64,000 bases of DNA from Enhygromyxa salina (lineage in GTDB: Bacteria; Myxococcota_A; Polyangia; Nannocystales; Nannocystaceae), in NCBI RefSeq assembly GCF_002994635.1, contig NZ_PVNL01000120.1, forward strand, positions 84,993-148,992. Reading direction: 5' to 3'. Made by a program: the position numbers and the translations under genes. Below, one piece after another: positions 44,886-53,490 of this stretch. Each line of letters opens with the position of its first letter. Position 1 is the first letter of the stretch. Under the pieces are notes generated by a model. It had not been told where the DNA came from, did not search any database, and saw only the letters and a list, made by a program, of their open reading frames with translations.

Positions 44886-45905
44886 CTATTCGGAGACCAC
44901 GCAGCGAAACCCAATGCCACATCCCAGCTGACTTCCGGGAACGGGTCCACCGCTCTGGGCTCGCCAAGCCAGGTGCAAGTACCCACCAGAAGCGTCGTCG
45001 AGTTGTGAGGCTACATAGGATCCCCCCTTTCCTACCTTGAATGTTCCACTGTCGGGACCGGTGGGATCTGCACCAAGGTTGGGCTGCCCAGGCCCGAGCC
45101 AGTCGGCGACGACCTCGCCGACGTTTCCGACCATGTCCTGAACGCCATACGGACTGTCACCCTGGGGCGAGTGGCTCCCCGGACGCTCCGGCATCCCGGT
45201 ATCGCACCCCCAGCCTTCGTGCGGGTCCTGGTCCCCAAACGTCTCGTTCGCCATACTCGCGTAGAAGCAGGTGGGCGCTTCATTCCCCCAAGCGTAGTCG
45301 CGGCCGTCGGTGCCGCGCCCGGCCTTCTCCCACTGTGCCTCGGTGGGCAGTTCGGCGCCCCGCGCGTTGCAGTACTCCAGCGCTTGTAGCCAGTCCACGC
45401 AGGCGACCGGATAGGCGTCGATGCCCTCGTTCCCCCAGCGACAGCCAAAGGTCCGAAGGTCGTTCGGATCCTCCGCCACAGGCGGCGAGCAGTTCCCCGC
45501 CTCCACGCACAGCCTGTACTCGCCAAAGGTCACCTCGTGTCGGTCGATGTGAAACTGCGACAGATACACAACTTGCTCGGGGATCTCACGCTCTTCGAGG
45601 AACCCCAATCCATTCGACCCCATGATGAAAGGCCCCGCCGGAATGCAGATCATCCCCTCATGCATGGACTCGCAGGGAGGCTCGTGACCGTCTCCATCTC
45701 CATCACCGTCACCGTCACCGAGGTCGCCGTCTCCAGGCTCGCCGTCGCCAAGGTCGCCGTCAGCGTCCCCCGGATCCCCATCGCCTTCACCCTGCACGCT
45801 AGTATCCTGCGACCCGTCTGGCCGGTTGGGACCACAGGATGTCAGCGCGAGCGCGGCGAGCCACGCACCCCCAGTGGCCGTTACTCCGGTGCTCGTGTGT
45901 CGCAT
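44886..45905 (-). CDS. formylglycine-generating-enzyme-like (SUMF1) lipoprotein
   Basis: A 339-residue product with signal peptide and lipobox LTSC, then a long acidic Gly-Asp linker (residues about 33-78, GDGDGD runs). The catalytic-type domain follows: CIPAGPFIMGSNG, HIDRHEVTFGEYRLC, PVACVDWLQALEYCNARG, LPTEAQWEKAGRG, MVGNVGEVVADW and GIGFRCV. This is the FGE-sulfatase/SUMF1 fold. FGE oxidises a Cys in sulfatases with a copper-binding Cys pair; many bacterial relatives are not oxidases. No sulfatase gene is in the window, so a role as a surface binding protein is equally possible. It shares its leader with the CLCA-like gene. Confidence 0.85.
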   Translation of the reverse strand: MRHTSTGVTATGGAWLAALALTSCGPNRPDGSQDTSVQGEGDGDPGDADGDLGDGEPGDGDLGDGDGDGDGDGHEPPCESMHEGMICIPAGPFIMGSNGLGFLEEREIPEQVVYLSQFHIDRHEVTFGEYRLCVEAGNCSPPVAEDPNDLRTFGCRWGNEGIDAYPVACVDWLQALEYCNARGAELPTEAQWEKAGRGTDGRDYAWGNEAPTCFYASMANETFGDQDPHEGWGCDTGMPERPGSHSPQGDSPYGVQDMVGNVGEVVADWLGPGQPNLGADPTGPDSGTFKVGKGGSYVASQLDDASGGYLHLAWRAQSGGPVPGSQLGCGIGFRCVVSE

Positions 45906-45956
45906 GATGTCATTGTCCCCTGAGTGTCGCCGACGCTTTGAGGGATTGATGAGTCA

Positions 45957-46083
45957 CGCTAGTAAAGTAGCACTCGACCACAAGGGCGGCTCCAGAATGG
46001 TCTGGCTCGAGTCCCGTTGTATTTGCGTCACAGTGTGGCAATGCTCGGCCACGTCTACACACTATTGCATAGTTTAGCACGAC
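45957..46083 (-). promoter_or_regulatory. duplicated leader upstream of the FGE-like gene
   Basis: Second copy of the leader described at 44728-44866; the identical 20-bp block lies at 46014-46033. Here the leader is separated from the ATG (45905) by about 50 bp that the other copy lacks. An extra similarity, AGCACGACC, ends both copies. Confidence 0.6.
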
Positions 46084-46086
46084 CAG

Positions 46087-46500
46087 TTGACGGCGATCGA
46101 TGAGCGGGGCGCGGGGCCGCGGCGAGCGACCATCCCGGATGATCTGCGGGCGGTGCTGTGGCGCGGGCTCACAGTGGAGCGGAGCCAGCGCTACCCGGAC
46201 ATGCACGCGCTGGTGCGCGCGCTCGATGGAGTGATCCGTCCGCCGCCAACGAGCCGGCCGAACGTGCCGCCCGTGTCGCTGGAGGGGTCGTCGTCTGGCG
46301 CAGCGCGTCGGGGGACGGATGGCGAGGGGCGTTCTTCGTCGTCTCGATCTTGCTGATCGGGGCGGTGGGTTTCGGGGCGCTGAGTCGGAGGCACCAGGTT
46401 TGGAAGCGCGACGGGGGAGCCAAGGCACCACTACGTCCGCTCGCGCTGGCTCCGTTGCCGGCGTCGCCTTGTGCGTTGGAGGGGCCGTCGAGCTTCAACG
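46087..46500 (+). pseudogene. Ser/Thr kinase remnant (C-lobe end and membrane helix)
   Basis: The frame from 46087 reads IPDDLRAVLWRGLTVERSQR and YPDMHALVRALDG, which is the last helix pair of a PknB-like kinase domain (compare RGLAPNAEQRWPDMPALLDAL in the kinase at 38604-40853). After about 46300 the membrane helix (FFVVSILLIGAVGFGALS) continues in another frame. The rest of the kinase domain is absent, replaced by the leader of the FGE-like gene. This is a truncated, frameshifted pseudogene. Confidence 0.6.
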
Positions 46501-46585
46501 TTGAGCAACCGCTGAAGACGCGGCGCTTCGTGCACACCTCTCTGGCCTCTCACACCACGCCGAAGCCCTGTCCAGCGACGAGACG

Positions 46586-47029
46586 ATGTGCAAGCACATC
46601 GCCGCGCTGCGCACGGCCGAGAACCAACCCGAGGGTCAGTTCGAGAGCTGCGTCGTTCACTTCGAGCACGAGATCGTGAGCCTCGGTTGCGAGGTGTTCG
46701 CGCAGATGGCCCAGTGCGTCATGGATGCGAAGAGCGTCGCCGACATCGAGGTCTGCGAGGCGGCGGAGAAAGAAGCCGAGCTGCTGTTGCACGAGCAACA
46801 CCACGCCGACGGGCTCAGCGAAGAGACCTGCGAGGCGGCGTTCGCAAAGTTCTCTTTGCTCGCGCTCGAGGAAGCCGCCGAGCACGCGGAGCTGGTCAAG
46901 GAGGTCCTCGAAGAGGTCAAAGCGGACGTGATGACCTCATGTGTGGATCAGGGCACGAACGCCGAGGTCGAATGCACGATGAAGGCCAAGGACATGGACG
47001 AACTCAACAGCTGCCAGGGCTTGTTCTAG
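46586..47029 (+). CDS. hypothetical protein, possibly N-terminally truncated
   Basis: A 147-residue frame starting MCKHIAALRTAENQPEG. It is rich in Glu and Ala with six spaced Cys (SCVVH, GCEVF, QCVMD, VCEAA, TCEAA, SCVDQ) and reads as a helical protein. The same frame stays open for about 30 codons upstream (AALRAHLSGLSHHAEALSSD) to a stop but contains no ATG, and no ribosome site precedes 46586. It follows the kinase remnant directly. Either the start codon is non-standard or the gene lost its signal-peptide region. Family not recognised. Confidence 0.5.
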   Translation: MCKHIAALRTAENQPEGQFESCVVHFEHEIVSLGCEVFAQMAQCVMDAKSVADIEVCEAAEKEAELLLHEQHHADGLSEETCEAAFAKFSLLALEEAAEHAELVKEVLEEVKADVMTSCVDQGTNAEVECTMKAKDMDELNSCQGLF

Positions 47030-47058
47030 GCTAGAGCCCCAATCAGCTTGAATTCAGG

Positions 47059-48993
47059 TCACTCCCAGCCCATGAGCTCCGGGAGCCGATGAACCGGGGG
47101 CGCGCCGTGGCTGAGCGCGGCGGCGTGGAACTCGAGCATGTCGAACGCCTCGCCCGCCGCTGCCGCCCGCTGCTCGGCCTGCTCGCGCAGGCGAAACCAC
47201 GCCGTGGCCCCCACGAAGTAGGTGGACAGCTGCGTCGAGCTGACCTGCGCGCGCACCCACTTGCCCTCGGCCTCGCCTCGCTCTTGAAACGAGCGCTCGA
47301 CCATCAACTCCAGCGCCTGCTCGCGGGTCATCGTGCCCGCGTGAATCTCGTGATCCAGGATCGCGTTGGTGACCGTCCGCAGATAGAACTTCAAACCGTG
47401 AAGGCGGATCGCCTTGGCGCGTAGATCATCGCTGCGCTGAACCGTCCACAGCGCCGCGCTGACGCCCTTGGGCTGCGACGCGCTGGTCGGCCGGGCGCCC
47501 GCGTAGCCGGCCTCGACCATGACCCGCTCGGTGTACACGGCCCAGCCCTCGACGAAGGCGCCGTTGTCGAACACGCGCCGGACCTTGGAGGGCTGGCGCT
47601 TGCCCCAATACAGCTGCACGAAGTGACCCGGGATGGCCTCGTGGATCGAGAGGATCTCGAGCATGAAGCTGTTGTACTCGCGCAAGAACGACTCGCGCAG
47701 ATCGTCGCTCCACCCCGGCGGCAGCGGTTGAACCAGGTAGAAGCTGGGCAGCCCCGGGGTCTCGGCGTCGAGCGGGGCCGGGGCGGCGAGCCCTGCAATC
47801 GCTACGCCGCGGGCGTGCGGCGGGGTCCAGATCACCTGAAGGACCTCCTGCTCGTCGATCGGGACCAACTGCTGCTCGCGCACGAACGCGTCGAGCCGCT
47901 GCAGGTTGGCCTCGGCTGCGTCGCGCAGGCCGTCGGGGGTGGGGTGATCATCGGCGAGCGCCGCCAACACCTCGCGGACCAGCTCGTCGGGATCGCTCTC
48001 GCGGCCGCGCTTGTCGTGGCGGGCCAGCGCCTTGGCCCCGTACATCGCCGAGTACAGCTCGCGGGCCAGCGCCTGCATGTCGGCGCGGACCCGCTGGTGC
48101 TCGGCGCGGGCGAGGCTGAGCAGCTCTTTGGCGGACAGATCAGTCTGCAGGGTCAGCGCGAGCTTGGTCGCGAACGCCTCGGGGCCGATCCGCCAGCGAC
48201 CCTCTGCCTGGGGCACGAGCGCCTCGACGTGGGCGCGCAGGCGCTCGACCGCTGCGATCGCGGGCAGCCCGGCGGCGCTGATGCGCTCGCGCAGCGCGGG
48301 CGCGGCGTCGGCCATTCGGTCCGGGACCTCGCCCTCGATCAGGGAGCGCAAGCCGGCGAGCTGGCCGACCGCGACCTCGGCCTGCGGGCGGCGGATCAGC
48401 GCTGGATCCGAGAGGTTGGCGATCGCCTGATCGACGAGAGCCGGGAGCGCCTCGAGCCGCGCGGCCACGCTCGCGGCGCGCTCGTCGAGCGGGGCGAACT
48501 CGCGGCTGACGAGATCGTCGAGCCCCGCCGAGATCAGGTAGCTGTAGGCCAGCGGATCGCTGCGCCAGACCTGCTCGACCTCGTCGGCGAACCGCCACAG
48601 CTCGAGCTTGTTGCGGATCGTGTCGAGCTCGATCCGCTGGTCGGGGCCCAGCGCGGTGCGGGGGATCGCGGCCGCGTCGTCGAGCATCTTGGTGACCGCC
48701 AGGGTCTGCTCGGTGCGGCCGTCGAGCGAGAGATCGGGCCAGCGGTGATCGTGGGTGTGCTCGCCGAGGCTGGTCGCGCTGACCGGCGAGGCGGCGAAGT
48801 ACTCGGTCATGAACCGGACCGACAGGGTCTCGAGCATCTGCTGGGGGTCGAGCGCGCGGCCGATTGCGATGTCGGCGGTCGGCGGCGGATCGGCTGGTCG
48901 CGCGGGCTCGACGGAGGCGCAGCCCAATGGCCAGACCAGTGAACAGGCCAGCGCACATCCAACAGAGATAGCGAAGCGTCGGTCGATCGTCAT
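47059..48993 (-). CDS. DUF885-family metallopeptidase, exported
   Basis: A 644-residue product with a signal peptide and a lipobox-like PLGC at residues 22-25. The DUF885 domain is complete; its zinc motif HEAIPGHFVQLYW (HExxPGH) lies near residue 455, followed about 25 residues later by FVEGWAVYTERVM, which supplies the third ligand Glu. This pattern is shared with the M32-like and DUF885 gluzincins. It should cleave peptides in the periplasm or at the surface. Its ATG overlaps the TGA of the histidine phosphatase gene by 4 bp, so they form an operon. Confidence 0.88.
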   Translation of the reverse strand: MTIDRRFAISVGCALACSLVWPLGCASVEPARPADPPPTADIAIGRALDPQQMLETLSVRFMTEYFAASPVSATSLGEHTHDHRWPDLSLDGRTEQTLAVTKMLDDAAAIPRTALGPDQRIELDTIRNKLELWRFADEVEQVWRSDPLAYSYLISAGLDDLVSREFAPLDERAASVAARLEALPALVDQAIANLSDPALIRRPQAEVAVGQLAGLRSLIEGEVPDRMADAAPALRERISAAGLPAIAAVERLRAHVEALVPQAEGRWRIGPEAFATKLALTLQTDLSAKELLSLARAEHQRVRADMQALARELYSAMYGAKALARHDKRGRESDPDELVREVLAALADDHPTPDGLRDAAEANLQRLDAFVREQQLVPIDEQEVLQVIWTPPHARGVAIAGLAAPAPLDAETPGLPSFYLVQPLPPGWSDDLRESFLREYNSFMLEILSIHEAIPGHFVQLYWGKRQPSKVRRVFDNGAFVEGWAVYTERVMVEAGYAGARPTSASQPKGVSAALWTVQRSDDLRAKAIRLHGLKFYLRTVTNAILDHEIHAGTMTREQALELMVERSFQERGEAEGKWVRAQVSSTQLSTYFVGATAWFRLREQAEQRAAAAGEAFDMLEFHAAALSHGAPPVHRLPELMGWE

Positions 48994-49661
48994 GCGGTGA
49001 TCATCTCCGGCGGCAGATGGCCGGTCTCGTTGTAGGCGATCAGCGCAGTGCCGTTTCCGGGAAACACCCGCAGCTCGGTGATCGACGCGTGGTAGATGGC
49101 GATCCGCATCCAGGTCTCGTAGGGCAGCCCCAGGCTCTCGGTCAGCAGGTAGCGGATCACGTTGCCGTGGGTGAACAGCAAGTAGGTGCAGGGCTTGTTG
49201 CCGCCCTTGAAGAACCGGCCGACGATACGACTGATCTGCGCCGTCACCTCGTGCCGATCCGCGGCGTTGGTGATCGGCAAGCCAGGGTGCGTCGAGCCGC
49301 CGTTGGGCGCGGCGGGGACCAGCGGGATGGTCTCGTGCAGGTATTTTTTGACGCGCACGCGGTCGACACCCATCTGGTGGGCGCTGATCTCGGCGGTCTG
49401 CATCGCGCGGGGCCAGGGGCTGGCGTAGATGCCCTCGAGCTTGCCCGGGAAGTGGTTGACGAGCCGCGCGAGCCGCTGACCGGTGCGCGCGGCCTGGCGA
49501 CGACCCAGGGCGGACAGGCCCCAGACCTCGTCGCCCAGGTTGTCGACGCGATCGTAGTGACCGTGGCGGATCAGCAGCAGCCGCCGCGCGGGCAGCTCGT
49601 CCTCTGGCTCCCAGCGCAGAAGGTCGGGTCGCAGACTCGGTCCAGCCACTGTGGCGCTCAT
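48990..49661 (-). CDS. histidine phosphatase (phosphoglycerate mutase-like)
   Basis: A 223-residue protein with the catalytic RHG motif in LLLIRHGHYD near residue 33, a second acid/base segment in IYASPWPRAMQTAEI, and the late His in LLFTHGNVIRYL. These are the hallmarks of branch 1 histidine phosphatases. A GTG at 49703 is in frame but lies in a 12-bp repeat, so the ATG at 49661 is preferred. The stop overlaps the downstream DUF885 gene by 4 bp. The substrate is unknown. Confidence 0.88.
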   Translation of the reverse strand: MSATVAGPSLRPDLLRWEPEDELPARRLLLIRHGHYDRVDNLGDEVWGLSALGRRQAARTGQRLARLVNHFPGKLEGIYASPWPRAMQTAEISAHQMGVDRVRVKKYLHETIPLVPAAPNGGSTHPGLPITNAADRHEVTAQISRIVGRFFKGGNKPCTYLLFTHGNVIRYLLTESLGLPYETWMRIAIYHASITELRVFPGNGTALIAYNETGHLPPEMITA

Positions 49662-49702
49662 ATCATGGCGCGCTCGGCTCAGAAACCGGGCGGGTGCCTG
49701 CA

Positions 49703-49738
49703 CCGGTTGATCTACCGGTTGATCTACTGGTTGATCTG
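49703..49738. repeat. three tandem 12-bp repeats between divergent genes
   Basis: CCGGTTGATCTA occurs at 49703 and 49715, and as CTGGTTGATCTG at 49727. They lie in the 105-bp gap between the divergent starts at 49661 and 49767. One helical turn spacing would suit a repeated operator, but slippage is also possible. Confidence 0.8.
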
Positions 49739-49766
49739 GGACCGGGCGATCGGCGATCGTCTAGCG

Positions 49767-50564
49767 ATGGCCCTGGTCCAGCCACCGGCTCGCGCGTTGG
49801 CGTTGGTGATCGGCGCGCTGGCGCTGGGCTGCGAGTCGAGCGGCGCGCCGGGGGGCTTCGAGGATGATCTGGGCGCCGAGTCCGATCCGCTCCCGCCCGA
49901 TCTACCCCACGCCGAATGCGATCCGCGCCGCTTCGATGACTGCGGCCCGGGGCAAAAGTGTAGCCACGTGGCTGACACCGCGTTCGGGCCGACCAACCGC
50001 TGCGTCGAGCTGCTCGGCGATGCGGCCGCGGGGGCCAGCTGCGAGCGGATCGGCGACAGTGACACGTGCGCCAACCACCTCATCTGTTGGGCGGCGGACA
50101 CCGACGGACTCAACGGGGTGTGCACGCCGTTTTGCTCGCCCGGGTTGGTGTGCGGCGGAGCGGGGGAGGTCTGCTCGGTCGCCACGGGCGGGCTGCTGTC
50201 GCTGTGCCTGGCCAAGTGCGATCCGTTCTTTCAAGACTGCCCGGTGGGGTGGGGCTGCTACGCGGACGACTATGGGGTCTGGACCTGCGACAAGGACCAG
50301 TCAGGCGACGCCGGGGCCCGGGGGGACGCGTGCGAGTGCCTCAACTGCTGTGACCCCGGGCTGACCTGCGTGGCGGGGGCCCAGGTCGACGCGGAGGGCT
50401 GCGGCGTCGGTGGGGCGGTTGGGTGCTGCACCGAGATCTGTGATCTCGACGACGAATCGCCGCCCGAGCTGGTGTGCCCGACGGAGGCTGAGCGCTGCCG
50501 GGCGTTCTACGACTCCGACGCGGTGCTGATGGGCTACGAGCGGGTCGGTCTGTGCGAGCTGTGA
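49767..50564 (+). CDS. Cys-rich lipoprotein
   Basis: A 265-residue product starting MALVQPPARALALVIGALAL and then GC (lipobox ALGC), followed by an acidic linker. About 28 Cys are arranged in repeated pairs: ECDPRRFDDC, FCSPGLVC, KCDPFFQDCPVGWGC, CECLNCCDPGLTC and GCCTEICD. The motif CDPxxxDCxxGxxC, found several times, is common in myxobacterial surface proteins and suggests a disulfide-knot repeat. The long frame that runs back to 49017 was rejected because the signal peptide fixes the start. Function unknown. Confidence 0.82.
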   Translation: MALVQPPARALALVIGALALGCESSGAPGGFEDDLGAESDPLPPDLPHAECDPRRFDDCGPGQKCSHVADTAFGPTNRCVELLGDAAAGASCERIGDSDTCANHLICWAADTDGLNGVCTPFCSPGLVCGGAGEVCSVATGGLLSLCLAKCDPFFQDCPVGWGCYADDYGVWTCDKDQSGDAGARGDACECLNCCDPGLTCVAGAQVDAEGCGVGGAVGCCTEICDLDDESPPELVCPTEAERCRAFYDSDAVLMGYERVGLCEL

Positions 50565-50682
50565 CGCACGGCGTCCCGCTCACGCACCCACGGAGTCATC
50601 CTGGCTCGGGCGCTCGGGCGCTCGGGCATCGGCAGATGGTACCGCGCTTGCCTTGCTGACCAAGGCCGGTCAAGGTCCGCCC

Positions 50683-53370
50683 GTGAGCGCCTCGGATAGC
50701 CCGTCATCGACATCGACATCGAAGGGACGCACGCCGGTCCGCTTGGCTGCCGCGGTGCTGCTTTTGGTTGCCGCGCTGGCCTATTGGCTGTGGCCGCGCG
50801 CAGACGCCGGGCAAGCCGAGCCGGGCAGCGTCGCCGCCGGGTCGAAGCAGCTCTCCGGCGCAGGCCACCACACGCCCGGCCAAGCCGACGCGGGCCCGCA
50901 GCTCCACACACCCGCGCGGATCATCGGGACCGTGACCACCCTCGACGGCAAACCGCTGGGCCCCAACGCGCAGGCCCAGGTGTGCCTGCGCCCAGATCGG
51001 GTCCGCTCCGGTGAGCTCGACAGCCCAACTTGTGTGGGCACCGACGACGGCGGTCACTATCGGCTCGAGGCCGTGATCCCTGGCGCGCTCGAGCTCTACG
51101 CTGGGGCTGCCGAGCACCAGCCGCGCAACACCAAGCTCACGCTGGTCGGCGGCAGCGAGCAAACCGTCGACTTCATGTTGCTGCCTGGCGGCGTGCTGAT
51201 CCGCGGCGTGGTGCATGACCTCGCTGGCGGACACGTCGAAGGCGCGCTCGTGACGATCGCTGGCGACGGTGTGCAGGGTGATCCAAGCGATCGCGCGATC
51301 AGCTTCAGCGATGACCAGGGCCGGTTCAGCGCCTGGGTTCGGCGTGGTCGGATTCACGTCGGCGCCCGCGCCCAGGGCTACGCCACGCGCAAGCTCTACA
51401 GCTCCGCGCCGGGGCCGAGCGTGGATGTGTATCTGGTGCCCGAAGCCGTGCTCGTTGGCCGGGTCGTCGACGCGCAGACCCACGCGCCGCTCCCCAACGT
51501 CGAGGTCTACCCAGGTATCGGCGGCGGCGGCGAATTCATGAGCTACACGATCACCAGCCAGGGTTGGGCGCGCAGCGACGCCGACGGCTACTTCCGCATT
51601 GCCGGTCTCACGCCTGGGGCGTTTCGTCCGTACGTCGCCAACGCCAGCTGGCGGGGCCGAGCCGCGCAGACCGTCAAGCTCGGGCTCGGCGAGACCTCGG
51701 CGGTGATCGAGCTGCCGGTCACGGCTGCGGCGTCCGTTCGTGCGCAGGTCGTCCAGCGCGAGAGTGGCGAGCCAGCCTGCATCGGCGGCAGCGCCAGCAT
51801 CTCGCCCGGGTCCTTTGAAATTTACTCCGAGACAGTTGACGCAAATGGCTGGGTCGAGTTTGGCGGCCTGCGCCCCGGCGATTACACGGTCAACCTCAGC
51901 TGCCAGGGCCGGTTCATGTCCAAGCTTGCCAGCTTCACGCTCGAGCCCGAGGGCGGCGACCTCGACGAGCTGCGCTGGGTCGTCCCCGATGGCGTCGAGA
52001 TCCGCGGCGTGATCGTGGACGGCCGCGGCCAGGCGCTGCCAGGGTTGGTCGTGCTCGCGGAGCTGATCCCCACGGACGACGACGAGCGCGGGGCCACGGC
52101 TCGACGCTCGCGCTCCGAGCCCAGCGACGAGACCGGCGCGTTCACGCTGCTGGGGCTCGAGTCCGGCAGCTACGAGCTGACCCTAGGCGGGTCTTCAGGT
52201 CCGAGCTTGCCCGCGCCCGTCGAGGTCGTGCTCGGTGAACAGGACATCGATGGCCTGCGCATCGAAGCCCCCACCCCGACAGAGCTCGCCGGCCGCGTGA
52301 TCGACGACGCCGGCGCAGCGGTGCCCGACATCACCGTCACCGTGTACTCGAGCAACGCATCGGTGGACACACGCAGCGACGATGACGGCCGATTCGTGTT
52401 CCCCAACCTCGGCGCCGGTCACCTGCGGGTCGTCGCCAACGACGGCCGCTGGCAGCTCGATCTCGCCGAGACCGAGGTCGATCTCGAGGCGAGCGTGCGC
52501 GCCGAGATCGAGCTCGTCGTGCCACGTGGCGACGGCGTGATTCGTGGGCGGGTCGTCGACGAAGGCGGGACGCCGCTCGACGACGCGTTCATCAGCATCG
52601 AGCGCCAGCTCGAGGTCCTCGACCACGCCCCCGAGCGCGGCAAGCTGAGCTATAGCGCCGCCAAAGGGCGCCCGGTGTTGAGTGAAGCCGACGGCAGCTT
52701 CGAGCTCACCGGGCTACCCAAGGGGCTGTTCACGGTCTGGGCCAAGCAAAAACAAGGCGGTGAGGCGGTCCGCGCCGACCTGCGACCGGGGGCCCAGATC
52801 GAGCTCGTCATCGACACCGTCGGCAGCCTGGCCGGGGTTGTCGTGGCGGACGCGAGCGCGGGGGAATTCACCTTCACGATCACCGCCAAGCTCGCCGACG
52901 GGACGCTCGAGGAGCGCGACCAGTGGACCAACAAAGACGGTCGCTGGCGGCTCGATCAGCTCCCGCCTGGACGCTATGAGGTGACCGTGGTGTCGGACGC
53001 GGGCGACGGCGCGCTCGCGGTCGAGCTCGCCGCAGGTCAAGCGCTCGAGGATCTGCGGATCGAGCTCCAGGGTCGCGTGACCGTGCGTGGCCGGCTCGTC
53101 GATCAAACCGACCAAAGCCCGATCGTCGACGCCAAGGTCCGCGTCGCGCCGCCTGACGCCGACTTCAGCGTACTCATCAAATTTCCGCGGGTCCGCAGCG
53201 ACGCGGACGGGCGCTTCACGGTGGAGGTGCCCGCAGGTGAGATGGAGCTCGAGGTCGTGCCGGGTGGGAGCGCCGCGGGGCGGCAGCATCAGACGTTGCA
53301 CGAGCGGATCCAGATCAGCACCGAGTCGAAGGTGCAGGATCTAGGGGACATCCCGCTCACACCAAACTGA
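50683..53370 (+). CDS. membrane-anchored protein with carboxypeptidase-regulatory-like repeats
   Basis: A protein of about 895 residues from the GTG at 50683, preceded by AAGG 8 nt upstream; a TTG start at 50653 is also in frame. One membrane helix (VRLAAAVLLLVAALAYWLW) near the N-terminus anchors a long outer region. That region is built of about eight beta-sandwich repeats of the CarboxypepD_reg type, marked by GxVxDxxG and DGRFxxxxLxxG strands, such as GRVIDDAGAAVPDITV and SDDDGRFVFPNLGAG. Such repeats occur in adhesins, receptors and secreted proteins of myxobacteria. No catalytic domain is present. It is probably a structural or ligand-binding surface protein. Confidence 0.82.
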   Translation: MSASDSPSSTSTSKGRTPVRLAAAVLLLVAALAYWLWPRADAGQAEPGSVAAGSKQLSGAGHHTPGQADAGPQLHTPARIIGTVTTLDGKPLGPNAQAQVCLRPDRVRSGELDSPTCVGTDDGGHYRLEAVIPGALELYAGAAEHQPRNTKLTLVGGSEQTVDFMLLPGGVLIRGVVHDLAGGHVEGALVTIAGDGVQGDPSDRAISFSDDQGRFSAWVRRGRIHVGARAQGYATRKLYSSAPGPSVDVYLVPEAVLVGRVVDAQTHAPLPNVEVYPGIGGGGEFMSYTITSQGWARSDADGYFRIAGLTPGAFRPYVANASWRGRAAQTVKLGLGETSAVIELPVTAAASVRAQVVQRESGEPACIGGSASISPGSFEIYSETVDANGWVEFGGLRPGDYTVNLSCQGRFMSKLASFTLEPEGGDLDELRWVVPDGVEIRGVIVDGRGQALPGLVVLAELIPTDDDERGATARRSRSEPSDETGAFTLLGLESGSYELTLGGSSGPSLPAPVEVVLGEQDIDGLRIEAPTPTELAGRVIDDAGAAVPDITVTVYSSNASVDTRSDDDGRFVFPNLGAGHLRVVANDGRWQLDLAETEVDLEASVRAEIELVVPRGDGVIRGRVVDEGGTPLDDAFISIERQLEVLDHAPERGKLSYSAAKGRPVLSEADGSFELTGLPKGLFTVWAKQKQGGEAVRADLRPGAQIELVIDTVGSLAGVVVADASAGEFTFTITAKLADGTLEERDQWTNKDGRWRLDQLPPGRYEVTVVSDAGDGALAVELAAGQALEDLRIELQGRVTVRGRLVDQTDQSPIVDAKVRVAPPDADFSVLIKFPRVRSDADGRFTVEVPAGEMELEVVPGGSAAGRQHQTLHERIQISTESKVQDLGDIPLTPN

Positions 53371-53490
53371 GCTCAACGCAGGGGTGGCTCGCACGAGCGG
53401 GTGAAATGACGCCGGGTCGACGCAAGAACGTGACGCTCGAAGGGGGGCGGTTCTCTATACTCCGCGTCCGTCTTCAAAGGCGATTTCACC

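Noticed and set aside
44728..44967. N-terminal extension of the CLCA-like protein
   Set aside because: The added 80 residues come from a leader duplicated in front of another gene, where the frame ends; the signal peptide begins at 44727.
49017..49766. N-terminal extension of the Cys-rich lipoprotein to 49017
   Set aside because: The extension is antisense to the histidine phosphatase, and the lipoprotein signal peptide starts at 49767.
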